From Plectrocnemia conspersa (lineage: Eukaryota; Arthropoda; Insecta; Trichoptera; Polycentropodidae), in NCBI GenBank assembly GCA_009617715.1, contig VTFK01000052.1, positions 1,256,134-1,320,133 on the forward strand: 64,000 nucleotides of DNA. Reading direction: 5' to 3'. Positions within the stretch are counted from its first letter, which is position 1. Each line of letters starts with the position of its first letter. Position numbers and translations under genes: made by a program. The notes under the pieces were generated by a model. It was not told the origin of the DNA. It ran no database searches and saw nothing but the letters and a program-made list of their open reading frames with translations. Below, one piece after another: positions 12,283 through 24,200 of the stretch.

Positions 12283-13551
12283 TCAATCGAAGTAATTATT
12301 TTCTCTGCCACCACATCTTTTAAATGAAGAGGGCAGTAACGTAAATACTTAAATACAAGCGGTAAATAATTAAGCTCACACCTGGATTCCAACCTAAAAT
12401 TTAATAAACATATTTTGGAACTTCGCACTTGCCACCATTGCGAGCCGATATTAAATAGAAAGAGCCTTCAAATACCAACAATTAAAGTACACTGTCGTTT
12501 TCATGCAAGAAAATATTATAAAAAAATATTTCGCGAAATTATTATAGCCTAACCTATGATAAAAATGCTAAAACACATATTGCTTTAGTGGCTAAATACA
12601 ACATATATCAATGGTTCCAGATCTTCAGTAAAATTTACTTTTTTCCATAATTTTATTTTTCTAATATTATGTTTCTATATTATTTTTTCTTGAATTTTAA
12701 CCACAAACATTTTATTTTATATTCTAATTTTTATCAAATTATAGCTAATAACATATTGTAAACATGAAAATGTTTATTAACCAGTAACATAATTATTTTT
12801 TTTGTAAAATTATTTATATAATTAAAATTCAAGTATATAGAAAAAAAGGATAAAATATCAGACATACTTTTATAGAATTATATACAGAACATTTGCTCCG
12901 GGCGCAACTTTTTCTTCGCATGGCTTTGGTAAGCATACTGTATTTATATTTTCCTAAAGTCATAACAAGAGGGCCTCTGCAATAGACAGATTATAAAAAT
13001 CTACCTTTTATTATTTAATTACAGGAATTTAGTGTCATATTTATAAATTAGGTCCAATAATTAAATTGGCATATTCACCGGAAGCTTAATATTAAAATTC
13101 AGTTTTAAACACACAACAACTAACAAAAATTAGAATTTCATAGGCAATTCTTATATTATAAATATTTCCTTAAGTTTACTTTCTTTCAGAAACACTTGGA
13201 GAAGGAAAAATAATAAAAAAACATGTAGTCTCCCACTGGAGGCTTTTAAATAATTAACATAACATTATAGTATGTTTAATTAAGTTTTTAATAGAGTTAT
13301 CATTATTTTAATATACTTTAATTGATATTAATTTTAAAATATCGCAGTAATATTTATTTTAGAATCAATCATTGGAAACGGCCTGATTTTATACACAAAT
13401 AAGATAAATTGCCGCATAGATTAAAAATTGTTAGTATTGCACTTTAATATATTAGAACCCATTTGACTTATAAAAATATTACATTACATATCCACTATCC
13501 AAAAATAGCACAAAGCATAACTTTACAATAATAAATAATCATAAAATTCAG

Positions 13552-13606
13552 TTTCAGACTAGTAACTCTGAGGTTGCGGGTTCGAGCCCCGGCAGCGGCA
13601 CCCGAA
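13552..13606 (+). repeat. tRNA-like 3' half (SINE head or tRNA relic)
   Basis: A possible anticodon stem (TCAGA / TCTGA) is followed by a T-arm with the polymerase III B-box-like GGGTTCGAGCCCC and then GGCAGCGGCACC. No D-arm or acceptor 5' strand is visible upstream, and the apparent anticodon loop has eight bases, so this is not an intact tRNA gene. It is more likely the surviving part of a tRNA-derived SINE. Confidence 0.4.
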
Positions 13607-14429
13607 TTTTTATTTATAAAAATGCGCTATTATTAAAAAAACTATCCCCATCTGCAGTGACATATATTGATTATAAATTGTATAGCACATAATAATTTAT
13701 AATTAATAATATAGATGTCATAATTCCCAAATTTTCAGTTTGGCGGTTAATACTTATTTGTAAGTATTTAATATGTCCGATTGACTTACTCAGTTGATGC
13801 AGATTTGCTCGTTGTAACGCATTGCGCTTACGCCTGTCGGATTACATATAAATTATATTTAGTTTGTAACAGAAAAAATGTCACTGCATTATTTCCAAAA
13901 AAAATGTTTTTTTTTTAGTTTTGAAAAAACAAGTTTTGTATTTAAATATAATTATTGAGACTTTAGTGAAGACTACTCTGGTAAAAATATGTCTGAATGG
14001 AGCTAAAATGTATTATATAAATAATAGAAATAATTTCGTGTATGCAATACCAGCTTTTGTTTTGACTTGGCCAGCCATCCCTATCATAAAAAAGGCGCGC
14101 TCATTTCTTTGTTAAATAACAGAATTACTGAAAACCGCTAGGTTTCGTTAAATTTGCGTGAGATAAAGCAAATTTATTCTTTTTATGTTACGCCGATATA
14201 TCGGCCATTGAATTTTTTGCATAACTATGGCGGGCCGATATTTCGGCCCTCTGGTATAATATTATTAGACTTTGATATTATATTCTGATAAAGTTACTTA
14301 GGTTAATCCTCTACAATGAGCATCATTTTTGCATTCAATAAATATGGGCATCGTCATTTACATAGTTCTAAGCCACAGATATCATTTTCAAAAAATAAGA
14401 TGTATAGATTTAAAATATATATATATAAA

Positions 14430-14502
14430 AATTCGGTATTTCCGGTATTTGATTTTGTAATACTGAAGGTCAATTTTTGCCCCAATACCGGTATTGTAAT
14501 CC
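14430..14502 (-). mobile_element. terminus of a hAT-like element
   Basis: Read on the - strand from 14502, the sequence begins CTAGGGATTACAATACCGGT and continues through repeated ACCGG(A/T)AT-type words, the same style of end as the hAT copy at 2999-3648 (TAGGGATTCCA). No matching opposite end was found, so this is a solo end or a truncated copy. Confidence 0.45.
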
Positions 14503-14819
14503 CTAGTCTGAACGCAGATGCGTCACAAGAAGATGATGAAGAAATATTTTAAGCTTCTACAATTTCTACAGCGTATTTATCTTATATTTTTGACATAATC
14601 ACGGAATTGTATCCGACGAACTAAACAAAGAATACTGCTCTGAACACTAAAAAAATTTGGTGTGAATAATACTCTAATGTAAGTTTTATATAAATTTAAA
14701 AACGAAACATTACACTTACTTTTAAGCTGTAACACAATTGTTACTAGAACACTTATTATAAGATAGTGCCTCAATATTTTTTGTGAATATTTTTTCTTAA
14801 ATTGAACTGCTCCTAATCG

Positions 14820-15182
14820 GAAAAAACGGGAGAACTCCGTCGAGATTTCTCGGCTCGTCCCACCTACCCCAAAATCGAGCATCCCACATCGACGTTCTTT
14901 CATCGAGTTCCAACCCTCGCAGAGGGTAAGCGAAGGGGTGGGATGCACGGGCGGGTTTTCCGCCCACCGCCTCCTAACGGCCGCCCTTCGACACGGGTCT
15001 GCAGTCTGCAGCCAATCGCGCCGCCGACAATACCTAGCGTCAGATCGCCGCCACCGAGCACCGTACCGCGCGAAAACAAATCTTAATTAAACGTAAACAT
15101 TACGAACGCTGACTTTGCGTGCGTATGCGTGTGCGTGCGTATAAATGGTGCGAGGGTGTATGAAGTAACGCCCGACCGCGTT
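14820..15182 (+). promoter_or_regulatory. GC-rich TATA promoter region of apterous
   Basis: The sequence changes abruptly from about 25% to well over 50% G+C, with many CpGs, in front of the first apterous exon. A CCAAT box lies in GCAGCCAATCGCG near 15011, and a canonical TATA element (GTATAAATGG) at 15139-15148. A transcription start is expected about 30 bp downstream, around 15170-15184. Assignment to apterous rests on exon 1 immediately downstream and its in-phase join to exon 2. A promoter for an unrelated transcript cannot be excluded. Confidence 0.6.
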
Positions 15183-15292
15183 TAGTGCTTTGCTAATATT
15201 TTTCTCATTTTGTGGAGACTCAAAGGCTAGCCGATGATATTTTAGTGTACGATAAGAGCGACAAGGACGATGCTTATACTATATGAACACTG
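15180..15292 (+). CDS. ap: apterous exon 1: 5' leader with start codon
   Basis: The leader runs from near 15180 to a donor site CTG|GTAAAT at 15292/15293. The proposed start ATG at 15283-15285 gives Met-Asn-Thr plus one base. That base joins AT at the start of exon 2 to give Asp (MNT-DKKRLYLSPV). An in-frame TAA lies upstream (15252-15254), so this is the first Met of the frame. Two upstream ATGs precede it: 15234 (ATG ATA TTT TAG) and 15270, whose frame would end at a TGA made across the splice junction. Only 10 bases are coding, so the call depends on the phase match with exon 2. Confidence 0.55.
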
Positions 15293-18200
15293 GTAAATAT
15301 TATTATCATTATTATTATTATTTATTAAATAATAATCATTTCCTAAAACATATTAATCTGTCAGTCAAGTTTGAATTAGTAAACCCCATTTTTTTCTACT
15401 TTACAGGAAGGACATAAAACCGAAGTAATTATTAGATCTTATAAATATATTCACAGGCAATTATCAGTTAATTATTTATATTATATTAGTATCAGAATTA
15501 TGGGAGCAAAGTATAAATTTCATATTTTAATTTTTTTTTTTTAGATACCTATTATGCAATGCTATAATTAAAACCGTATTTTGCGACGGTTGTTTGAAAA
15601 ACATAATATATGATATACATGTACATATGTTATTGTTTCATAACTGGCAACATAACATAGTAGTAGAGGTGCAAATCTTCCCCGTACCATTTTTTAACAC
15701 CCTTATAAAATGAAACTCATAGTCCGAATATGTAAATAATATTATTAAAAACTGAGTGTTAAATATAAAAAATGATTTTATATTTGACATACAAAAAAAT
15801 GAAATGCTTTATACAATATTACCTTAATAAGCTAATATTGTCTTTGAATAGTCCAAAAATGCATTTAGTCATGCAAGAAATCACAAAAAAAAATTACTTG
15901 AAACACAGTGAAATTATTTAATATTTTTTTTACTCGGAAAATTATTTGATTTGGTTAAAATATAAATATACTACGAATATTAAAAAATATAATAAAATCT
16001 TAAAAGAGTGCAGAAATACATTTAAAAAAATATTTTTTGTGAATATTAAAACATTACTTTTTTAAAACAAAAACAATTTTCTTTAATCAAAAATGCAAAT
16101 ATGTAAATGTAAATATTATAAGTACATATAATATTACTATTTTAGTTTTTCACATTTGATAATATAGTTTTTTACAGACTAACTATAAATGTTGTATTTA
16201 TATTAAAATAGTAGCTGGGAAACGCATTTGCCAGTACTGGAAAATTAATTTTCATTAAAATAAAATTGATATGCTACTGATTACGAAGAGAAAATATTTT
16301 ATTTGTACTAATCCTTTTTTAACTTACTACAAATATATATAAGATGACTTTTGCTGTAATGTGTTTTATTTACACTGTAAATCACTTATTATTTATTTAT
16401 GGGCTTAACAAATACTTATCATTTTAATATAATGATTAATTGATAAATACAACTTTGTTTTCAACTTACAAGTGATTCGATAAACCTAAATGAAGCACAT
16501 GATTATTGCAATATATTCAATTAGGAGCATTTAAACGATAGAAACTAATATTCATGACCTAATTTCCTATGTATGCACGAAATTGGTTATCAACATATTC
16601 TCGATAGATAAATCTGATTTGATTTTCATAGGAGATAAATATATTTCAATTCCTAGAACATTTGATATGTGTATGTATAATAAATACAACATGAAAATTT
16701 ATAGACAGGTAAAATATTGAAAAACTTTTTCATTTTACGTGTAAGCAAAATATTTAACTATAGAATAAAGTAATAAAAGCATCGTTTTTTATAATATTTA
16801 TGAAAGAGCGTTCATGTTTAATGCAGCTTTATTAATTTTTGGGCAATAAATATTGCGTATAAAAATTAAATTAATTGTACTTTTTTAGAGTTAATAATAT
16901 TTTAATAGTGCTAATAATAAACGACAAAATAATTATTATTATTGTTTTTATATTACTAATTTCTTCAAACTTACTACATATAATATGTTTATAAACTATT
17001 TTTTCTTAAAACAGTGCAAAATACATTTAACAATGCAGCACATTTTTCTGCAAAATAAAATTTGTCAAGCAGTAAAAATATTTTACACACATACATTTTT
17101 ACCAGAAAAAACTTTTTTTTTTCATTAATCCAATCAGTTGTATTTATAAATATTTACATATATATGGTTTTATAAATCTGTTTATATGAGAATTTGCCTA
17201 TGTAACTTTATAAAAAAATTAATGTTCAATTACTCAAACAGTAAAAATGTTTTACCCACATACTGTTTTATGTTTTTGAAAAAAATAAATGATTTTTGTA
17301 TACATATCATTACTATTTAATTGTTTTTGTATACATATCATTACATTACATTACGTGGTTTAACCAAAGAAAACATTGCTGCTCAATTTTACATGCATTG
17401 AAAATATTATTATGCTGAAAGATTGTTATTCTCTAAAGAAAGTTTATTGGAGGTAAATATTTTGAGTTTTTATTCCTTCATAAATTACTATTATCAAAAA
17501 TTACGGTAATGTATTTTTGGATGTGCGCCATTTTTTTTATCCAAAAAAAAAACTTTTATGTTAAATTGCTCATGATAATTTTTCTTTAAGTAAAATTAAT
17601 TAGTTGTGAATGTTAAAATTATATATGTATACTAATTTATTAACTGTTGATAATTGGTTAAGTAATACATTTTTTTTAGAAATAAAATTGATGTGCAATT
17701 AATCACGCAGTAAAAATATTTTTTTAATATTTCATGATCAAATATCACCTAAAAATTTCCTGAATCTACCTGATTGTTGATTATTAGTCTTCATTGGTGT
17801 TACAAAGTTAATCACCCACACCCACAATTTTTTACATTTATTTTCAACTGCTTTTTAAAATTAAATTCACTGATTATTTTCTGCAATAATATTTTTTTAA
17901 ATATACAAAGTTTTTCCAAAAATGTATTTTAGTATAATCTGGTATTTTTTTTAAATACATCCCACTATTTGGTTTTCCTTATTATTATAAAAATAAATAG
18001 TTCTTCTCATAACAACATAAAATAAAATTTTCGCTTATGTGATTTTGATCAATGAAATAAAATAATACCTATTAAAAAAATATGGTATTAAATTGTCATA
18101 TTTTTTATTTAATATATATATATTGAGATACGCAATTTTTAATTAATAATAATGTTATATGCCGATATATATTTTATTCTGCGGTAATAAACATTTGGAA

Positions 18201-21200
18201 GTCACTAGTATATATAATTTTAAAACTGAGGTATATTTACAATGATTGTTTCTCTAATGGGTTTCATTTATCATATAAATTACTTAATTTTTTTAAAACG
18301 GCTATTTATAAAAATCATGGCAATCGTTTAATTATTATATATTGAATAATAGATAAATACAATTTCGATTCCAACTTACAAGTGCTATTAATTTAATACT
18401 TGGAATAAACATAAAAAATACTTGTTAGATAAATCAGATTTGATTTTTATAGGAGATAAATATATTTCAATTCTTAGAATGTTTGATTTGTGTATGTACA
18501 ACATGAAAATTTATAGAGAGATGAAATAGTGAAAAACATTTTCATTTTACGAGTAATTAAATATTTCATACATTGAAAATAAATGGATTATATAATAATG
18601 TAATTAAAGCAGTGTTTTATAATATCGATGAATTATTTTTAGGCAATAAATACAGCGTATAAAAAATATAATAAAAACATTGTACTTTTAAGAATTAATA
18701 ATAATTTAATAGCGCAAATAATAAACGAAAAAATTAACATTATTATTTTTAATAAAATTATAACTACTAAATTTATAACAAGCGTTAAATTTAGTTATAT
18801 ATTTAAATTCATGAATTATTACTTGTATTAAAAACAATAATTTTAATTATTATTTATATGATGTATTACATCCGACGGTATTTAAATTATTTGTTGTTTC
18901 AATTAAATTAAATTAATTTATTGCACGTCAAATAAAGTATATAACATATTATTAGAGTATATAATGCCTGCTCAATTAATTATTCATTTTAAAGCCATTC
19001 TATTTAATTTACATTTATTTTAATAGTACACAAAAACATATTTTGATGTGTAAAATAAAATAAAAATATACAATATAATTATTATTAAAATTATTAAAAT
19101 TATATCAGCGCAATTAATTCTGTCATAAATATTTTTATCATGAACTTACATTTATTTATAGATTGGTATTGTATAATCGAAATTATTAGTAATTAAAATA
19201 AGTGTGAAAATCGAACACATCCGTGTTTATTAATTTATCGATAACGTAATTATTTTTCTGATAAAATTTTATTGGGCTGCTGGAAATTGGATCTGGTACT
19301 CAATTATGACTGGAAACTTTAAAGGTCGCGCTTCGTCAATATACAATATTTACAGGAGAACTATAATTTTTTATTATTAATTTCAGTAGATGGAATTCAA
19401 AAATTAGCTGAATTATTTTAAATATTTTCTTATGTAATAATTAATAAGTAAATAAAAAAATATGTTTCCCTTCATATTTTAAATTAGTTGAAATTATAAA
19501 TTATACAAAGAAAAATTCACATACGTTGCGAAGAAGTTATTAGCAGAAAACATTTTAAATTCAGGAAAGACACGAGAAGCGCTTTTCAGAGATGCTACGA
19601 TTTTCGTCAATCTGCTTACATTCGCTTTATAGATTTTGAAAAAGCATTCGATCATTTTATAGTGGGCTATCATTGCGAATGGCAGATATATAAGACTTAT
19701 CAATGTTACAATACAAAGAGGTGTCAGACAGGAATGTGTTCTGTCTCTAACTTTTTCTAATTTATACTTCAAAACCATATTCAAGGAAGCATTCCAGTGA
19801 CAAAAAAGAATAAAAATCGACGGTGAGACAATTAACGACATTTGTTATGCTGATGACATGGCAATATTTGCTGAGCAATGTTTATAAATGACCTACGAAT
19901 AATCATCGATATAATAAAATTAATGATTATAATCCCAGTAAGCGTAACAATAGACGGAGATAGAATTACAAAAACTGTATTTTGTAACTGGATGAATATG
20001 AGATGCTCCTCGATGGAAGTTCGCATGGAAATTTCTAGAGCGGTTTATACAATTTAAATCTGATCTTACAAACAAGCACTTACATTTTAAAAGCAGTATT
20101 AAATTCGTACAGATCAGTGCAAGACCTAGACTTTAAAAACTAATGCAATCCTAAATATTTCATGGACCAAGAGATTCTCCAGTGTTGGAATTATTTTGAT
20201 GATGAAAATTTCTTTCAATCAGACACATGATTCCAGGTTTAAAATATGAGCTTTTCCATACCTCAATAATGTGAAAAGTATTTTATAATTTAATTATTTT
20301 TAATATTTTATAAATTAATAAATAAATTATTAAATTGCAAAAATTTTGAACAATATACAGTATCGAAAACACAAGTCAAATTATGTTCTTAGTATCGAGA
20401 ACTAAGCTGCAAATAATGATCGATTTTACAGTATTTTTTTTTTCATGGAAAAACTCGTAGTTAGAACGATCGGTAATATTGATAAAAATGCCAAAAAAAT
20501 ATACAACAGATTATCCCATTATTGTCGTTTAAATAACATAATATAATGTATTTATATAAGTAACACTTAATTTTTATTTTTTACAACAACAAACAAATAT
20601 AAATGAAATCTAAGAATAAAGGACTGCAACTAATTTAAATATTAGCTCGAAAAAACAAGGACACTAGATTGAGCAAATCGATAGTTTTAAATATAAATGT
20701 TAAGTATTAACACAAAAAAAAATCAATAGTATCATATTGCCCCATCTTACTTATTTTGTGACAATATTAGATATGTTTAATAAATTAGATAAACAAATAT
20801 TGCAAAATTTATTTTAAAGATGGTTAGCGCTGGCTGGGTCTTTATATATAATACTATTGTCTTTGGGAGAAGAATCAAAAAGGCAATAAGTTGTTTTATT
20901 TAGATAAAAAGCGTCTTTACCTCTCGCCGGTGTTCTCTGAGAATAATGGATGCGAAACCTTTGCTCTGTTGGTGAAAAATTTAAGCAAGCTGGAGAAGCG
21001 AGTTGTGAAAACTTCTAAAGCGTCGGAAAATAGTGTAGGTTTAAAATGTGAACCTTTTATTAACCATCACGGAAGGCAAATTAACAAACAAACGACGCCT
21101 GATTATGAGGTAATATCTTGCAAAATATAATATAATAGAAAGCTCTCATTAAACAGACTTTTACGTCTAAATATGGAGAAGGCACTGGGTTAAAAATCAG

Positions 21201-24200
21201 CACAATATTTTACATCAAAATGAATTGAAAATGAAAAAACAAATCAATCAGTTTTGTGTGAAAAAAGCAATAATACAATGTTATATATAATAATAAAAAA
21301 AAAACACAAAACAAATCAATTAGTTTTATGTGAATAAATCAATCAAAAATATAGATTGACATAAACGATTATTATTTACAGGCACTTTTTGTAGGTATTG
21401 TACAAAAATATCGACGGTAATTGTGCGGGATTTTTATACCACCACAGCACAATACAATGGGGCCGCAAACTTTTTCCACGGCTTATTCGAATAACGACAA
21501 AAAAATCACTCGATGTCAAGCGAATGTTTTGAATGAATAGGAATCGAATAAAAGTTTAACGAATAAAAAACTAAACATAAGTTAATAAATCTAACATGCT
21601 GTGCAAAAAATCGCAATGTGTAGTATATAATGTAATAAAAAGATCCGAACCAATTAGTTTCACATTTGTAAAGTTGAATAATTTAGCATATTACACGTGA
21701 TAATTACAATAAAAATACACACACATGGGTTTGTGCTACAAGAGTTTTTTTTAACGTAATACGTGCGTTAAGCGCGTTATACGTCATTATTATCAATATT
21801 AAACTACGAGCGTTAAAAATTATTGTCACACTAACGTATGATCTGTAATTTTTTTATGATATATATGAAGTGATTTAATAATGAATAATTACCAAAAAAA
21901 ATTAAGGAACTTAAAGCGTTCAGGAAGACGCATTTTGAAAAAACTTGGGGATGGTCACAAAATATTGCTGAGAACACTCGATGACAATTGACGCATTTGG
22001 GAAGGAATACTCCATCACGTATGATATTGCTAAATCCATATTATTTAGATACATTAAATATTTTACAGACTCTTTCTCTCTACAGTATGATTTTAACTTC
22101 CATGAAGAAATTGGAGAGTATAGGTATAAGTGATATAGTTTTAAGATGGTTTAATAATTACTTATATAAAAGAAAACAAAAAGTTAAAATAAATAATGTA
22201 TATTCTGAAGAGAAATTAGTGTCTTATGGAGTACCACAAGGGTCTAAATTGGGACCATTGTTATTTGTTTTGTATATTAATGATATAGTTAATAACGTGA
22301 AAAAATGTAAAATTCATCTATTTGCGGATGACACATTAATGTATGCATAGGTGATAACATTAAAGAAATTGTAAATAATTTAAATAATGAATTAAGTATA
22401 TTAGAAATATGGTTAAAGAATAATGTACTTAAATTAAATGAGAATAAAACTAAATGTATGTTTATTAATTATAAAAATGTGTTAGATAATAGTACCAAAA
22501 TAGTAATAAATAACTCTAGTATAGAAATAGTGGATGATATAAAATATTTAGTTGTAATTGTTGATACAAAATTAAATGTTAAAGAACATTGTAATTACAT
22601 ATTAAAAAAAATTAGTAGAAAAATAGGTTTATTATCTAGATTAAGAAATATAGTAAGTATAAATACAAAAAAAATAATTTACAATAGTATAATATTGCCC
22701 CATTTTAATTATTGTTCAACACTATTAAATATGTTAAATAAATTAGACAAACAAATGTTGCAATGAGAGTAATCTTAAATAAAAATAGATTAACTAATTG
22801 TAAAAGTATGATTGATAGATTAGAATGGTTGAATGTTCAAGAAATATTGAGTATTAATGTTTTAGTATTTATATATAAGTTAGAAAATAATATGTTACCA
22901 GAATATTTTAATAAGTATTTAATAAGAAATAAAGATGTACATAAATATAATACTAGAAATAGAGAAAATTTAAAGATAATTAAGTATAAGAAAACGAGTA
23001 CGGCTAGGGGAGTTATGTACGGAGGTTTTGATTTAAATAATAGTCTTCCAAGAGAAATTCGAAACAGCAAAAATATAACGGGTTTCATAAATGGAATAAA
23101 AAAACACCTTCGTACATATAGAAATAAATTATAATATGAAGTCTTTATTATTGTATATTTTTATTTTTTCTTTCTGTTATGTATTTTTTATATATTTTTT
23201 ATATATGTTTACTAAATTTGTTAGATGTAAAGATTAGCTATTAAGCTAAATAAATTAATAAAATAAAATAAAAATAAATAACCATCTACCCTTAATCACA
23301 AAAACGACTTATTAAGTAAATATTCTCAATCTCATTTATCTTTAGAATATTCCTATATATTCGACTAAAGTTTTCAGAATCACCTTCACGCGTAATCAAC
23401 GTGTGCAAAAATCTTAGAAGATGCTCAGCTTTTTATTTTATTTTATTTTTTATTACAAAGCTGACCGTCATGACTTGACAGACTACTCCAACACATCATG
23501 ATGGGCAATATACAAAAAAAAAATATGAGCAACACCCCAAATATTTTTTTCAAAATTCAACTCAAATTTTTTTCGAATTTTTCCAAATTAATTGATATAC
23601 TAATCGAAGCGACGATTTCCATAGTTCACATACTGACGGCGGTGAAGTAAGTCGGTAAAATTCTAACAAGACCTTTCAAGAAACCGAAGTCTAAGGAACG
23701 CGTTTCACTTTGTCGTGTCCTCTATGACACTTAAGTTAGTGGCATTCTTGAATCGGGATTTAGAATTTAGAATAACCGAGTAACCAAATACTCCCTATTA
23801 GTTGGAAAAGTTCAGAAAAGGATATTGAGATACCTTTATGTGAGGATTTTTGCCTCTTATCCGTTCTCTCACAGTGCCGTTGAATTTTCGCTCAACATTT
23901 CTTTAAACTACTGAACAGTATTTTTAACAATCGTTTTCCTAGTGTACGATCCAAAAGTTATTTGCCGACAATTCTAATCGTTTTTTTGAATTGAGAATGT
24001 AGCATACAATCTAGTGTTAAAAAATCAAAATAAAAAACAGTAATTGTAAACCTTGACAACCTTGACCTATAAGCTGAAGATTTGGATAGATTTTGGATCC
24101 ACATGATCAATGAAACCAGGGCCCTGGGAAAACAATGATTCTAAGCCTCATGACATATTATTATTTTACAATTTTTTTAACAACGTAATATAATGTCTTA

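Larger units (their letters stand above)
10404..14107. mobile_element. 3.7-kb interval bounded by ~55-bp inverted repeats
   Basis: The left end (10404-10460) and right end (14050-14107) are inverted copies. They share GAAATGA, CGCGC, then ATGATAGGGATGGCTGGC, then AAAACAAAAGC. The interval contains a jockey-like reverse-transcriptase relic and a tRNA-like fragment, but no transposase that I can recognise. It is either a large DNA element that received other insertions or two unrelated copies of a short element in opposite orientation. No target duplication is clear. Confidence 0.5.

Noticed and set aside
13552..13606. Intact tRNA gene
   Set aside because: No acceptor 5' strand or D-arm, and the anticodon loop would be eight bases.
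14577..14948. 123-codon open frame on the - strand
   Set aside because: It runs partly through the GC-rich promoter region and partly through AT-rich sequence, has no domain, and its composition explains the lack of stops.
21988..23134. Functional reverse transcriptase gene
   Set aside because: At least two frameshifts and loss of the 5' part including the endonuclease.
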